Shown here piece after piece: positions 1 to 6,469 of a stretch of DNA of 11,177 nucleotides. Within the stretch, counting starts at the first letter, position 1, and each line of letters starts with the position of its first letter. Where the stretch lies: the NCBI GenBank assembly GCA_004554085.1, contig SFNY01000071.1, positions 1 to 11,177 of the forward strand, read 5' to 3'. The notes beneath the pieces are model-generated. The model was not told the DNA's origin, searched no databases, and saw only the letters and a list, made by a program, of their open reading frames with translations. The translations under genes and the position numbers were made by a program. The DNA is from Clostridiales bacterium (GTDB lineage Bacteria; Bacillota; Clostridia; Christensenellales; Aristaeellaceae).

Positions 1-99
1 CTTGCCGCGGGCCTGCGCACCGCCGACATCGTCGGCAACAGCGGCGCAACTCCCCTCTCCTGCACCCAAATGACTGAGGAAATCCTCAAGCGCATCTGA
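1..99 (+). CDS. 3-isopropylmalate dehydrogenase family protein, C-terminal end only
   Basis: The window opens inside a gene; 32 codons are visible before TGA at 97-99. The residues include GLRTADI followed some 15 residues later by a T-x-x-M-T-x-x-I-L tail. This matches the C-terminal end of the isocitrate/isopropylmalate dehydrogenase superfamily, where a G-Y/L-R-T-A-D-I element precedes a final helix with an E-M-x-D/E-x-I pattern. In Clostridia the commonest member with this ending is LeuB, which oxidatively decarboxylates 3-isopropylmalate in leucine synthesis. The threonine ammonia-lyase gene 1.3 kb downstream fits a branched-chain amino acid neighbourhood. The catalytic and nucleotide-binding parts lie outside, so tartrate or isocitrate dehydrogenase relatives cannot be excluded. 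Confidence 0.6.
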   Translation, partial: LAAGLRTADIVGNSGATPLSCTQMTEEILKRI

Positions 100-113
100 T
101 CACGGAATTTATA

Positions 114-141
114 CGGGGCTGTCGCAGATGCGGCAGCCCCG
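114..141 (+). terminator. GC-rich stem-loop after the dehydrogenase gene
   Basis: Positions 114-124 pair with 131-141 to form an 11-bp stem (one U-G pair) with a 6-base loop CAGATG. It lies 15 bases after the dehydrogenase stop codon, where a terminator is expected. No run of T follows, so it may act as a factor-dependent terminator, a 3' end stabiliser, or half of a larger repeated unit with the hairpin at 149-197. Confidence 0.55.
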
Positions 142-148
142 CACACAT

Positions 149-197
149 GCGTTCCTTGAAAGGGACGAAGAATCGCATTGCCCCTTTCAAGGAACGC
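149..197 (+). repeat. Perfect 16-bp inverted repeat in the leader of the ATPase gene
   Basis: The 16 bases at 149-164 (GCGTTCCTTGAAAGGG) are exactly complementary to 182-197, with a 17-base loop. The right arm ends 14 bases before the AAAGGAGGA ribosome site at 212-220. As RNA this would be a very stable hairpin. It could be a leader regulatory structure, a short palindromic interspersed repeat, or part of a two-hairpin unit with 114-141. No T run follows it. Confidence 0.75.
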
Positions 198-211
198 CCC
201 GACCATCCGCC

Positions 212-229
212 AAAGGAGGAATGGCATTG
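212..229 (+). promoter_or_regulatory. Ribosome site that selects a TTG start at 227
   Basis: AAAGGAGGA spans 212-220. The ATG at 221 is only one base from GGAGG (215-219), too close for normal initiation. The TTG at 227 sits seven bases away, which is ideal. Starting at 227 gives a protein beginning M-Y-R-E-T-S-K-L-L-L, which from memory resembles the N-terminus of DUF815 proteins. Confidence 0.65.
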
Positions 230-1395
230 TACCGCGAAACTTCCAAGCTCCTGCTTTACAGCAATCTGGGCGAGGACAGCATCCTGCTGCGCCTGTCCGA
301 AATTTTCTTCGACTGGGAGCAGCAGAAATGCGAAAAGAGCGCGCTCATCCGCCGCATCTATGTGGAGATCAAGCGCATCCTCGACCTGGCCACGACCTAC
401 GGCTTCGACACGAACCTCTGGCACAACTACCTGACCTTCGTGCTCATCACCAACGAAAATTCCTTCAGCCTGACCTGTGAGCGCGTCGGGGCCAGCGAGG
501 GCTCGGTGAACCACTTTGCCAAGGCCGACTTCCGCATCTTCAAAAACCTGTTCGACTTCGACTTCGGCCCCATCGAGCAGGATCTGGGCATCGACTGCTT
601 CAGCGTGCTGTCCAACTATCAGGCCATTCCCAAGAAGGCCCAGATGTACTACCGGAATGTAAGCGAAAAAGTGCGCGCGCTGTCCGCCGCCATCGAGCAG
701 GCGAAGGATGAAAACGAAATCTTTGACCTTGTCACGGCGCACTACCGCGACTGCGGCGTGGGCATGTTCGGCCTGAACCGCGCCTTCCGCATCCGCCCGG
801 CGGAGAACGGCGGCGTGGAGTTCTGCGCCATCAACAACATCGATTCCGTGGTGCTTACTGCGACCAGGGTCTGCGGATGATCGAGATCTACAAGCACCAG
901 TTCGGCCTGCTCTCCGAGGTCATCGCCCGGGTGAAGAACCGCAACTACCGCTTCATGATCTTCATCGACGACCTCTCCTTCGAGGAACACGAGGTGGAGT
1001 ACAAGTTCCTCAAGGCCGTGATCGAGGGCGGCGTGGAGACCAAGCCGGACAACGTGCTGATCTGCGCCACGTCCAACCGCCGCCACCTGATTCAGGAGAC
1101 CTGGAAGGATCGCAACGACATGGAATTCAACGGCGACGTGCACCGCTCCGACACCATGGAAGAGAAGCTGTCGCTGGCCGCGCGCTTCGGCTGCGCCATC
1201 AACTACAACAACCCCGACCGCAAGCAGTACCACGACATCGTGAAGGGCATCGCCAGCCGCTGCGGCGACCTGGGCCTCACGGAGGAGCAGCTGCTGCTGG
1301 AGGCCAACAAGTGGGAGATTCGCCACGGAGGCGTCTCCGGGCGCACCGCCCAGCAATTCATCAACTATCTCGCAGGAACCGTAAAACAGAAGTGA
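227..1395 (+). pseudogene. DUF815-type AAA ATPase, broken by an internal deletion that removes the P-loop
   Basis: Two reading frames make up one gene. The first (227-880) carries the DUF815 N-terminal part, from YRETSKLLLYSNL to NNIDSVVL. The second (877-1395) carries the C-terminal part: MIEIYKHQF, Walker B-like MIFIDDLSFEE, sensor-1-like CATSNRRHL, HRSDTMEEKLSL and a sensor-2-like SGRTAQQF near the end. In intact relatives NNIDSVVL is followed by a linker and a Walker A motif of the GDSGTGKS type before YYDQGLRMIEIYKHQF. Here the sequence jumps directly from GTG CTT to GCT TAC TGC GAC CAG, so roughly 50 codons are missing and the frame shifts at about 851-858. Without Walker A the protein should not bind ATP normally. 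DUF815 ATPases have no firmly established cellular role. The stop lies 12 bases before ilvA, so the two are probably co-transcribed. An assembly error remains possible. Confidence 0.8.
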
Positions 1396-1407
1396 GGAAA
1401 CACACCC

Positions 1408-2604
1408 ATGGTTACGCTCGACAAAATCTATCACGCCGCATTTGTTCTCAAGCAGGTGGCCCGCAAAACCGACATGATCCATGCGCCCAAGCTCAGCCAG
1501 GACTGCGAGCTCTATCTCAAGACCGAAAATTTGCAGCTCACCGGCAGCTTCAAGCTGCGCGGGGCGTACTACAAGATCAGCCAGCTCTCCGAGGAGCAGC
1601 GAGCGGCGGGCATCATCGCCTGCTCCGCCGGCAACCACGCCCAGGGCGTGGCGCTGGCGGCCTCCCGCATGGGCATCAAATCCATCATCTGCATGCCCGA
1701 CGGCGCGCCCATCTCCAAGGTGGAGTCCACCAAGGCGCTGGGCGCGGAGGTCTGCCTGGTGAAGGGTGCCTACGACGACGCCTACGCCCACGCGTGCAGA
1801 CTCCAGCAGGAGACCGGAATGACCTTTATCCACCCCTTCAACGACGACGAGGTCATCGCGGGTCAGGGCACCATCGGCCTGGAGATCCTGGATCAGCTGG
1901 CAGACGTGGACGCGGTGATCTGCCCCATCGGCGGCGGCGGACTGATCTCCGGCGTGGCCTACGCCATCAAGACGCTGAATCCCGGTGTAAAGGTCTACGG
2001 CGTGCAGGCGGAGAATGCCCCCAGCATGGCTGAAAGCGTGGAGAAGGGGGAGGCCATCACCCTGGAGACCGTCCAGACCTTCGCCGACGGCATTGCGGTC
2101 AAGCACCCCGGCGACGTGACCTTCGAGATGGTGCAGAAGTACGTGGATGCGGTGGTCACGGTCAGCGAGGACGAAATCGCCGCGGCCATCCTTGCGCTGA
2201 TCGAGAAGCAGAAGCTGATCGCCGAGGGCGCGGGCGCGGTGAGCGTGGCGGCGGCGATGTTCCACAAGCTGCCCATCGAGGGCAAGAAGGTGGTCTGCAT
2301 CGTCTCCGGCGGCAACATCGACGTGAACATCCTCTCCCGGGTCATCACCCGCGGCCTGGTCACCGCTGGACGCAACTCCATGCTCCAGATCGCCCTGGAG
2401 GACAAGCCCGGCCAGCTGCTGGGCGTGAGCCAAATCGTGTCCGAGTGCGGCGCGAACGTGGTTTCCGTGCACCACGAGCGCAGCGACGCCAACATGGCCG
2501 TCACCAGTTGCTTCCTCACGGTGGGCATGGAGACCCGCGACTTTGAGCAGATCGCCCAGATTCGTCAGCGGCTCACCGAGGAGGGCTTCAAGATCGTGAA
2601 CTGA
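1408..2604 (+). CDS. ilvA: Threonine ammonia-lyase with one C-terminal ACT domain
   Basis: PLP-dependent enzyme that converts L-threonine to 2-oxobutanoate and ammonia, the entry to isoleucine synthesis, or a catabolic step. It has 398 residues. The PLP lysine is K49 in GSFKLRG; SAGNHAQG (73-80) holds the substrate and cofactor loop, GGGG (175-178) binds the PLP phosphate, and SGGN (300-303) contacts the pyridine ring. Residues about 324-398 (LQIALEDKPGQLLGV onward) form a single ACT domain. That length and architecture fit the shorter IlvA/TdcB-type enzymes of Firmicutes rather than the 514-residue, two-ACT-domain E. coli IlvA. GAGG at 1394-1397 overlaps the stop of the upstream gene and serves as the ribosome site. 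The ACT domain suggests allosteric control by an amino acid, but which one cannot be read from the sequence. A dehydrogenase of the LeuB type upstream favours a biosynthetic role. Confidence 0.92.
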   Translation: MVTLDKIYHAAFVLKQVARKTDMIHAPKLSQDCELYLKTENLQLTGSFKLRGAYYKISQLSEEQRAAGIIACSAGNHAQGVALAASRMGIKSIICMPDGAPISKVESTKALGAEVCLVKGAYDDAYAHACRLQQETGMTFIHPFNDDEVIAGQGTIGLEILDQLADVDAVICPIGGGGLISGVAYAIKTLNPGVKVYGVQAENAPSMAESVEKGEAITLETVQTFADGIAVKHPGDVTFEMVQKYVDAVVTVSEDEIAAAILALIEKQKLIAEGAGAVSVAAAMFHKLPIEGKKVVCIVSGGNIDVNILSRVITRGLVTAGRNSMLQIALEDKPGQLLGVSQIVSECGANVVSVHHERSDANMAVTSCFLTVGMETRDFEQIAQIRQRLTEEGFKIVN

Positions 2605-2609
2605 TTTTT

Positions 2610-2646
2610 GCGGGAGCAGCCATGTGGTCGCTCCCGCCTGTTTTCA
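2610..2646 (+). terminator. Intrinsic terminator of the threonine ammonia-lyase gene
   Basis: GCGGGAGC at 2610-2617 pairs with GCTCCCGC at 2630-2637, with a partly paired interior, followed by CTGTTTTC. It begins five bases after the TGA, as expected for a rho-independent terminator on the + strand. Confidence 0.75.
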
Positions 2647-2661
2647 TCGTATAAAGCAAAC

Positions 2662-2688
2662 GCATCCCCGGCAATATGCCGGGGATGC
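2662..2688 (-). terminator. Distal terminator hairpin of the sugar operon
   Basis: A perfect 12-bp stem (2662-2673 with 2677-2688) with a 3-base loop. Read on the - strand it is followed by GTTTGCTTTAT, a moderate T-rich tail. It is the second hairpin after the permease stop and lies between the converging ilvA and sugar operon transcripts. Confidence 0.65.
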
Positions 2689-2700
2689 AGCCTGTACACA

Positions 2701-2727
2701 CCGGAAGCCGCAGCGCGCGGCTTCCGG
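2701..2727 (-). terminator. Proximal hairpin at the end of the sugar operon
   Basis: A perfect 11-bp stem (2701-2711 with 2717-2727) and a 5-base loop AGCGC, 19 bases beyond the permease stop codon on the - strand. No T run follows on the - strand, so alone it may stabilise the 3' end while the next hairpin terminates. On the + strand it is followed by TCGATTTGTTTG and could also stop read-through from ilvA. Confidence 0.6.
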
Positions 2728-2746
2728 TCGATTTGTTTGAAGGAAC

Positions 2747-3754
2747 TCAGTGGCTCTTGGAGAGCTTGGCGCGGATGGCCGGGATGGCGATCTGAATGAA
2801 CACGGCCAGCAGCAGGATGGAGCCCTTGATGGTGTCGTTGATCAGCGCGTCCAGACCCAGCGAGGAGATGATCTTGTCGATGATGGTGTAGCTCATCGCG
2901 CCGAAGAGCACGCCCAGTAGCTTGCCCTTGCCGCCGCTCATGCTGATGCCGCCGATGACCACCGCGGCGATGGCGTACATCTCGTTGCTCTTGCCGATGG
3001 TTGCCGGGTCAACGGAGCCGTTCATGGCCAGCCACATGAAGGTGCTGACGCCGCAGAGCAGGCCGGTGATGGTGTACACCGCCACCTGCGTCCACTCCAC
3101 GTTGATGCCGGCCAGGCGCGCGGCGCGCTCATTGCTGCCGATGGCATAGATGCTGCGGCCGAACTTGGTGTTGGTGGACATGAACACCATGAGCACCGTG
3201 ACCAGGATCAGGATCACGCCCGCCATGGGGATCAGGCCCGCGACCTTGTACTGGCCGAATTTGTAGAAGGGATCATAGGCGCTCAGCGTGCCCTCCATGT
3301 TGTAGATGGACAGGCGCAGGGTGCGCAGGTAGTACTGGGCCACGGAGCGGTAGATCAGCATGGTGGCCAGGGTGACGATGAAGGGCGGCATCTTGACCTT
3401 GCCGATGAGGATGCCGTTGAAGAAGCCCAGCAGCGCGCCCACCGCCAGCACCGCCAGCAGCGTGAGGATGATGGAGTTCTTCGCGTTGAATACGACCACG
3501 CCGATGCCGCCGATCAGCGAGAGCATGGAGCCGACGGACAGGTCGATGCCGCCGGTGATGATGACCAGGCCCATGCCGAAGGCCATGATGCCCACGACCG
3601 CGGAGTGGCGCAGGATGTTCATCACGCCGTTCAGGGTGGTCGCGCCGGCATTGATGATCAGATAGGCGATCAGGATGCAGGCGAAAATCAATACAAAGCT
3701 GTAATTGCCCAGTATTTTGGTGATCGATCGATTGTTGCGCTTTGTGGTGTTCAT
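2747..3754 (-). CDS. Sugar ABC transporter permease, RbsC family
   Basis: Integral membrane subunit of a ribose-type (CUT2) ABC importer, 335 residues. Family hallmarks are ITGGIDLSVGS (66-76), NGILIGKVKMPPFIVTLAT (113-131), the cytoplasmic coupling region GSNERAARLAGI (206-217) and AVVIGGISMSGGKG (264-277). Hydrophobic segments are visible at about 18-36, 50-68, 76-90, 94-116, 172-192, 224-243, 258-273, 279-295 and 310-328. It is the only permease in the operon, so it presumably works as a homodimer with the neighbouring ATPase. Its ATG (3754-3752) overlaps the ATPase stop in an ATGA arrangement, a sign of translational coupling; AAGGGGCGG within the end of the ATPase gene can act as ribosome site. 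The substrate cannot be read from this subunit. Confidence 0.93.
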   Translation of the reverse strand: MNTTKRNNRSITKILGNYSFVLIFACILIAYLIINAGATTLNGVMNILRHSAVVGIMAFGMGLVIITGGIDLSVGSMLSLIGGIGVVVFNAKNSIILTLLAVLAVGALLGFFNGILIGKVKMPPFIVTLATMLIYRSVAQYYLRTLRLSIYNMEGTLSAYDPFYKFGQYKVAGLIPMAGVILILVTVLMVFMSTNTKFGRSIYAIGSNERAARLAGINVEWTQVAVYTITGLLCGVSTFMWLAMNGSVDPATIGKSNEMYAIAAVVIGGISMSGGKGKLLGVLFGAMSYTIIDKIISSLGLDALINDTIKGSILLLAVFIQIAIPAIRAKLSKSH

Positions 3755-5259
3755 TGTCCAACCGCCCCTTCCCCAGCGTTGATGGCATTTGTGGCAGCGA
3801 GCATGACCCGCTCCTCGCTGATCTCCTCGTGGCGCAGCACGCTCTGGATGTTGCCGTGGTAGAAGACCACGCAGCGGTCCGCCACCTTCTGCAGCTCCGG
3901 AATCTCCAGCGTGTTGACCAGAATGGTCTTTCCATTCTGCGCCAGCTGCAAGATCAGCTTGTAGATTTCGGATTTGGCGCCGACGTCAATGCCCTGGGTG
4001 GGATTGTCCATCAGCAGGATGTCCGCCTCCGTGTTCAGCCAGCGGGCGAGGATCACCTTCTGCTGGTTGCCGCCGCTGAGGCTGGTGATGAGATCCCCAT
4101 CGCCGTTGCAGCGGATGTTCAGCATGCCCCGCAGGCGCTCGAACTTCTGCCGCTCCATCTTCTTGCGGATCAGCGGCTTACTCGCCGAGAGCGTGTGCTC
4201 GGACACATAGTTGTTCTCCAGCAGCGTGAAATCCGGCAGGATGGAGTTCTCCTTGCGGTTGGCGGCAATCATGGCGATTTTATTTCGCATCGCCTTGTGA
4301 ATGCGGTTGCCCGTCACCGCCTGTCCCATGACCTTGCAGCTTCCGCCGGTCTCCGGCATCACGCCGAAGATGGTCTGCATCAGCTCGCTCACACCCGCGC
4401 CCTTCAGGCCGGTAAAGCCCACAACCTCGCCGCGGCGGATGGTGAGATTGATGTTCTCAAAGCCGTGGCCGGAGTAATTTTCCAGTTCAAGAATCGGATC
4501 GCCCAGCTCGCGGGGCGTGTAAATGTCCGAATCGGAGTAGCTGTTGCCCACCATCAGCTTCGTGACTTCCGTGGGCGTGATTTCGGCGATTTCGCCGCTG
4601 CGGATCATCTGTCCGTTGCGCAGCACGGTGTAGCGGTTCGCAATGGTGAAGATCTCCGTCATCTTGTGCGAAATGAAGATGAAGGACTTGCCGCTCTCCT
4701 GCAGATGGCGCACAATGCCGAACAGGTGCTCGATTTCCTTGTTGTTCAGCGCCGTGGTGGGCTCGTCCAGAATCAGCAGCTTGGCGTTGGCGTGCAGCGC
4801 CTTCGCGATCTCCAGCAGCTGCTTCTTGCTGGTCTCCAAGTCGCTTACCATGGCGGTGGGGTCGATGTCCACGCCCAGCTCCCGGAACAGCTCGTGGGTC
4901 TGGGCGATCATGCGCTTCTTGTCCAGCGTGCCGGCCCTGGTCAGCAGCTCCTTGCGAAGAAAGATGTTTTCGTAGACCTTGAGATCGTTGAAAAGATTCA
5001 GCTCCTGATGAACGAAGGCGATGCCCGCCTGCTCGGAGGACTGAACCGTGACGTGATCCATTTCCTGGCCGTCAAAGACGATCTTGCCGGCATCGCGGGT
5101 ATATACGCCGGCCAGGATGTTCATCAGGGTGGATTTGCCCGCGCCGTTTTCGCCCAGAAGCGCATGCACCTCGCCCTTGCGCACCGAAAAATCCACCTTG
5201 TCCAGCACGGTCACCCCAAAGAATGCCTTCGTGATCCCTGACATTTGGAGTATATCCAT
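3751..5259 (-). CDS. Sugar ABC transporter ATP-binding protein with two nucleotide-binding domains (RbsA/MglA family)
   Basis: Cytoplasmic motor of the CUT2-type importer, 502 residues in two tandem ABC domains. Domain 1 has Walker A GENGAGKST (36-44), Q-loop glutamine 85, Walker B LLILDEP (161-167) and H-loop histidine 198; its signature is the degenerate LETSKKQ (141-147). Domain 2 has a degenerate Walker A GLKGAGVSEL (284-293), a canonical signature LSGGNQQK (394-401) and a Walker B ILLMDNP (414-420) where asparagine 419 replaces the usual catalytic glutamate. A weak second P-loop is normal for RbsA-type proteins; the asparagine is less usual. The intact P-loop and Walker B of domain 1 should pair with the intact signature of domain 2, giving one working ATP site. 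The start at 5259 has GGGGAGA eight bases upstream. The gene overlaps the permease by four bases and lies 112 bases after the receptor gene. Confidence 0.93.
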   Translation of the reverse strand: MDILQMSGITKAFFGVTVLDKVDFSVRKGEVHALLGENGAGKSTLMNILAGVYTRDAGKIVFDGQEMDHVTVQSSEQAGIAFVHQELNLFNDLKVYENIFLRKELLTRAGTLDKKRMIAQTHELFRELGVDIDPTAMVSDLETSKKQLLEIAKALHANAKLLILDEPTTALNNKEIEHLFGIVRHLQESGKSFIFISHKMTEIFTIANRYTVLRNGQMIRSGEIAEITPTEVTKLMVGNSYSDSDIYTPRELGDPILELENYSGHGFENINLTIRRGEVVGFTGLKGAGVSELMQTIFGVMPETGGSCKVMGQAVTGNRIHKAMRNKIAMIAANRKENSILPDFTLLENNYVSEHTLSASKPLIRKKMERQKFERLRGMLNIRCNGDGDLITSLSGGNQQKVILARWLNTEADILLMDNPTQGIDVGAKSEIYKLILQLAQNGKTILVNTLEIPELQKVADRCVVFYHGNIQSVLRHEEISEERVMLAATNAINAGEGAVGQ

Positions 5260-5287
5260 GTTCCATTCTCCCCTTGCTTTTTAAAGA

Positions 5288-5313
5288 CGCCCGGCAGCAT
5301 CACCCGCCGGGCG
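5288..5313 (-). repeat. Second stem-loop between receptor and ATPase genes
   Basis: CGCCCGGC at 5288-5295 pairs with 5306-5313 over a 10-base loop. On the - strand it is followed by TCTTTAAAAAGC and then the ribosome site of the ATPase gene. The short T stretch could make it a leaky terminator between the receptor gene and the transporter core. Confidence 0.6.
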
Positions 5314-5334
5314 CTCGATAAGCCCCACTGTTGC

Positions 5335-5362
5335 GCGGGCGCGGCAGCTAGGCCGCGCCCGC
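5335..5362 (-). repeat. Very GC-rich stem-loop just after the receptor stop
   Basis: A perfect 11-bp stem of only G and C (5335-5345 with 5352-5362), loop AGCTAG, starting nine bases after the receptor stop on the - strand. No T run follows. A plausible role is a barrier to 3' exonucleases that raises the receptor message relative to the ATPase and permease, as is common in binding-protein operons. Confidence 0.7.
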
Positions 5363-5371
5363 AATCAGGGA

Positions 5372-6409
5372 TTATTCGGCAGCAACGGCGTCGCCGAAGC
5401 CACGGAAGTCGTTGACGTTGGTTGCATCCACGACGTCGACCGGGATCACGTGATCCTTGGCGACCTCGCCGCCGTCCAGGTAGGCGATCATGTCGTCGCA
5501 GGCGATCTGGATCATGGCCGGATCGTAGGTGACGGTGAACAGGTCGGCAAGACCCGCAACCTCAGCGGCGTAGTCCTTCTGATGGATGCCCTTGATGACG
5601 GAGTACATCTCGTTCAGACCGGAGGAAGAGGCCAGGTGCACACCGGCGGAGAGGAAGGCTTCCTTCTTGGCGGTGTCGATCTCGGAGGACTTCAGGGCCT
5701 CCAGAATGCCCATGCCGATCTCATCGTCGTGGGTGAAGATCCACTTGTACTCGGCGATCTCCTCAACGGTGCGGCTGTCCAGCCACTCGGTGAAGAGCTT
5801 CTTGCCTTCGCTGCGGCTCCATCCGGTGTAGGCAGTGGACTCGATGGCGTCCACCTGCTCCTGGGTCCAGCCGTTCTCCAGCAGCACGCCGAAGAAGCCG
5901 TCGTTGCGCATCTGCGGCACGGAGGAGTTGTCACCGGGCATGATCAGAATCTTGTCGCCGGGAACCATGCCGGCGGCGATGAAGCGCTTCGCGGTCTCCG
6001 CGCCGATGCCCTCGTTGTCGCCCTTGACGGAGGCAACCGCCTGCTCGGCCACGGTGTCGATGACGCGGTCAAACATGACGAACGGGATGCCGGAGTCGGC
6101 CAGCTTCTTCATGGTCGTCTCCAGGGTGTTGTCCTGGGGCAGGATGACGATGGTCTTGGCGGATTCGTTCTCGATGATGTCCTCAACCTGGGAGATCTGG
6201 TTCGCCGGATCGGCGGAGGAGATGACCTTGGCGGTGTACTTGCCCTCGGCGTTGATGGCCTCGGCCTTTTCCTCGGCGTAGGTCAGAACCGCGCCGGTCC
6301 AGCCGTGGTCGGCATTGGGAACGAGAATGGCGATGTCGGTGCCGGCTGCGAGGGCAGCTGCGGAGCACACGAGCATCAGAGCGAGCAACAGAGCAACAAT
6401 CTTCTTCAT
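5372..6409 (-). CDS. Sugar ABC transporter substrate-binding protein (type 1 periplasmic-binding fold)
   Basis: Extracellular receptor that delivers a sugar-like ligand to the permease, 345 residues. Residues 1-23 form a secretion signal: MKK, a leucine-rich core, then SAAALAAG with an A-x-A cleavage site. The mature part follows the ribose-binding pattern: a first strand with ILVPNADHGWTG (28-39), QVEDIIEN (74-81), FDR (113-115), DNEGIGAETAKRFI (131-144), MPGDNS (157-162) and WIFTHDDEIGMGIL (223-236) near the hinge. The start at 6409 is chosen because AGGAGGATA lies directly before it; an in-frame ATG at 6430 would place the ribosome site inside the gene and spoil the signal peptide. The only cysteine of the signal (C15) has valine before it and does not form a lipobox, which is odd for a cell with no outer membrane. 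The ligand is unknown. Confidence 0.9.
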   Translation of the reverse strand: MKKIVALLLALMLVCSAAALAAGTDIAILVPNADHGWTGAVLTYAEEKAEAINAEGKYTAKVISSADPANQISQVEDIIENESAKTIVILPQDNTLETTMKKLADSGIPFVMFDRVIDTVAEQAVASVKGDNEGIGAETAKRFIAAGMVPGDKILIMPGDNSSVPQMRNDGFFGVLLENGWTQEQVDAIESTAYTGWSRSEGKKLFTEWLDSRTVEEIAEYKWIFTHDDEIGMGILEALKSSEIDTAKKEAFLSAGVHLASSSGLNEMYSVIKGIHQKDYAAEVAGLADLFTVTYDPAMIQIACDDMIAYLDGGEVAKDHVIPVDVVDATNVNDFRGFGDAVAAE

Positions 6410-6414
6410 GGTTA

Positions 6415-6463
6415 TCCTCCTATTTTTCATCGGCAGAATGCCGATATAGTCGCTAAGTATCGG
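6415..6463 (-). promoter_or_regulatory. Receptor gene leader with ribosome site and two competing hairpins
   Basis: On the - strand the 60-base gap between oxidoreductase and receptor holds CCGATA (6463-6458), TATCGGCA (6446-6439 as TGCCGATA on +) and TGCCGAT (6435-6429). The middle element can pair with either neighbour but not both. The downstream hairpin, a 7-bp stem with a 3-base loop, is followed by GAAAAAT and then AGGAGGATA (6420-6412). This could tune translation of the receptor, but a chance arrangement is possible. Confidence 0.4.
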
Positions 6464-6469
6464 TTTAAA

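Noticed and set aside
128..226. ATG at 128 as start of the ATPase gene
   Set aside because: The codons between 128 and 220 cover the two hairpins and do not resemble the family; the ribosome site at 212-220 sets a later start.
742..2475. A 577-codon - strand frame opposite the ATPase remnant and ilvA
   Set aside because: Shadow frame of two well-supported + strand genes, with no motif of its own.
3742..5241. A 499-codon + strand frame opposite the ABC ATPase
   Set aside because: Shadow of the ATPase codons; no ribosome site and no recognisable domain.
6410..6430. Receptor start at 6430 (seven extra residues)
   Set aside because: It would put AGGAGGATA inside the coding region and place extra charged residues before a normal signal peptide; the start at 6409 fits much better.
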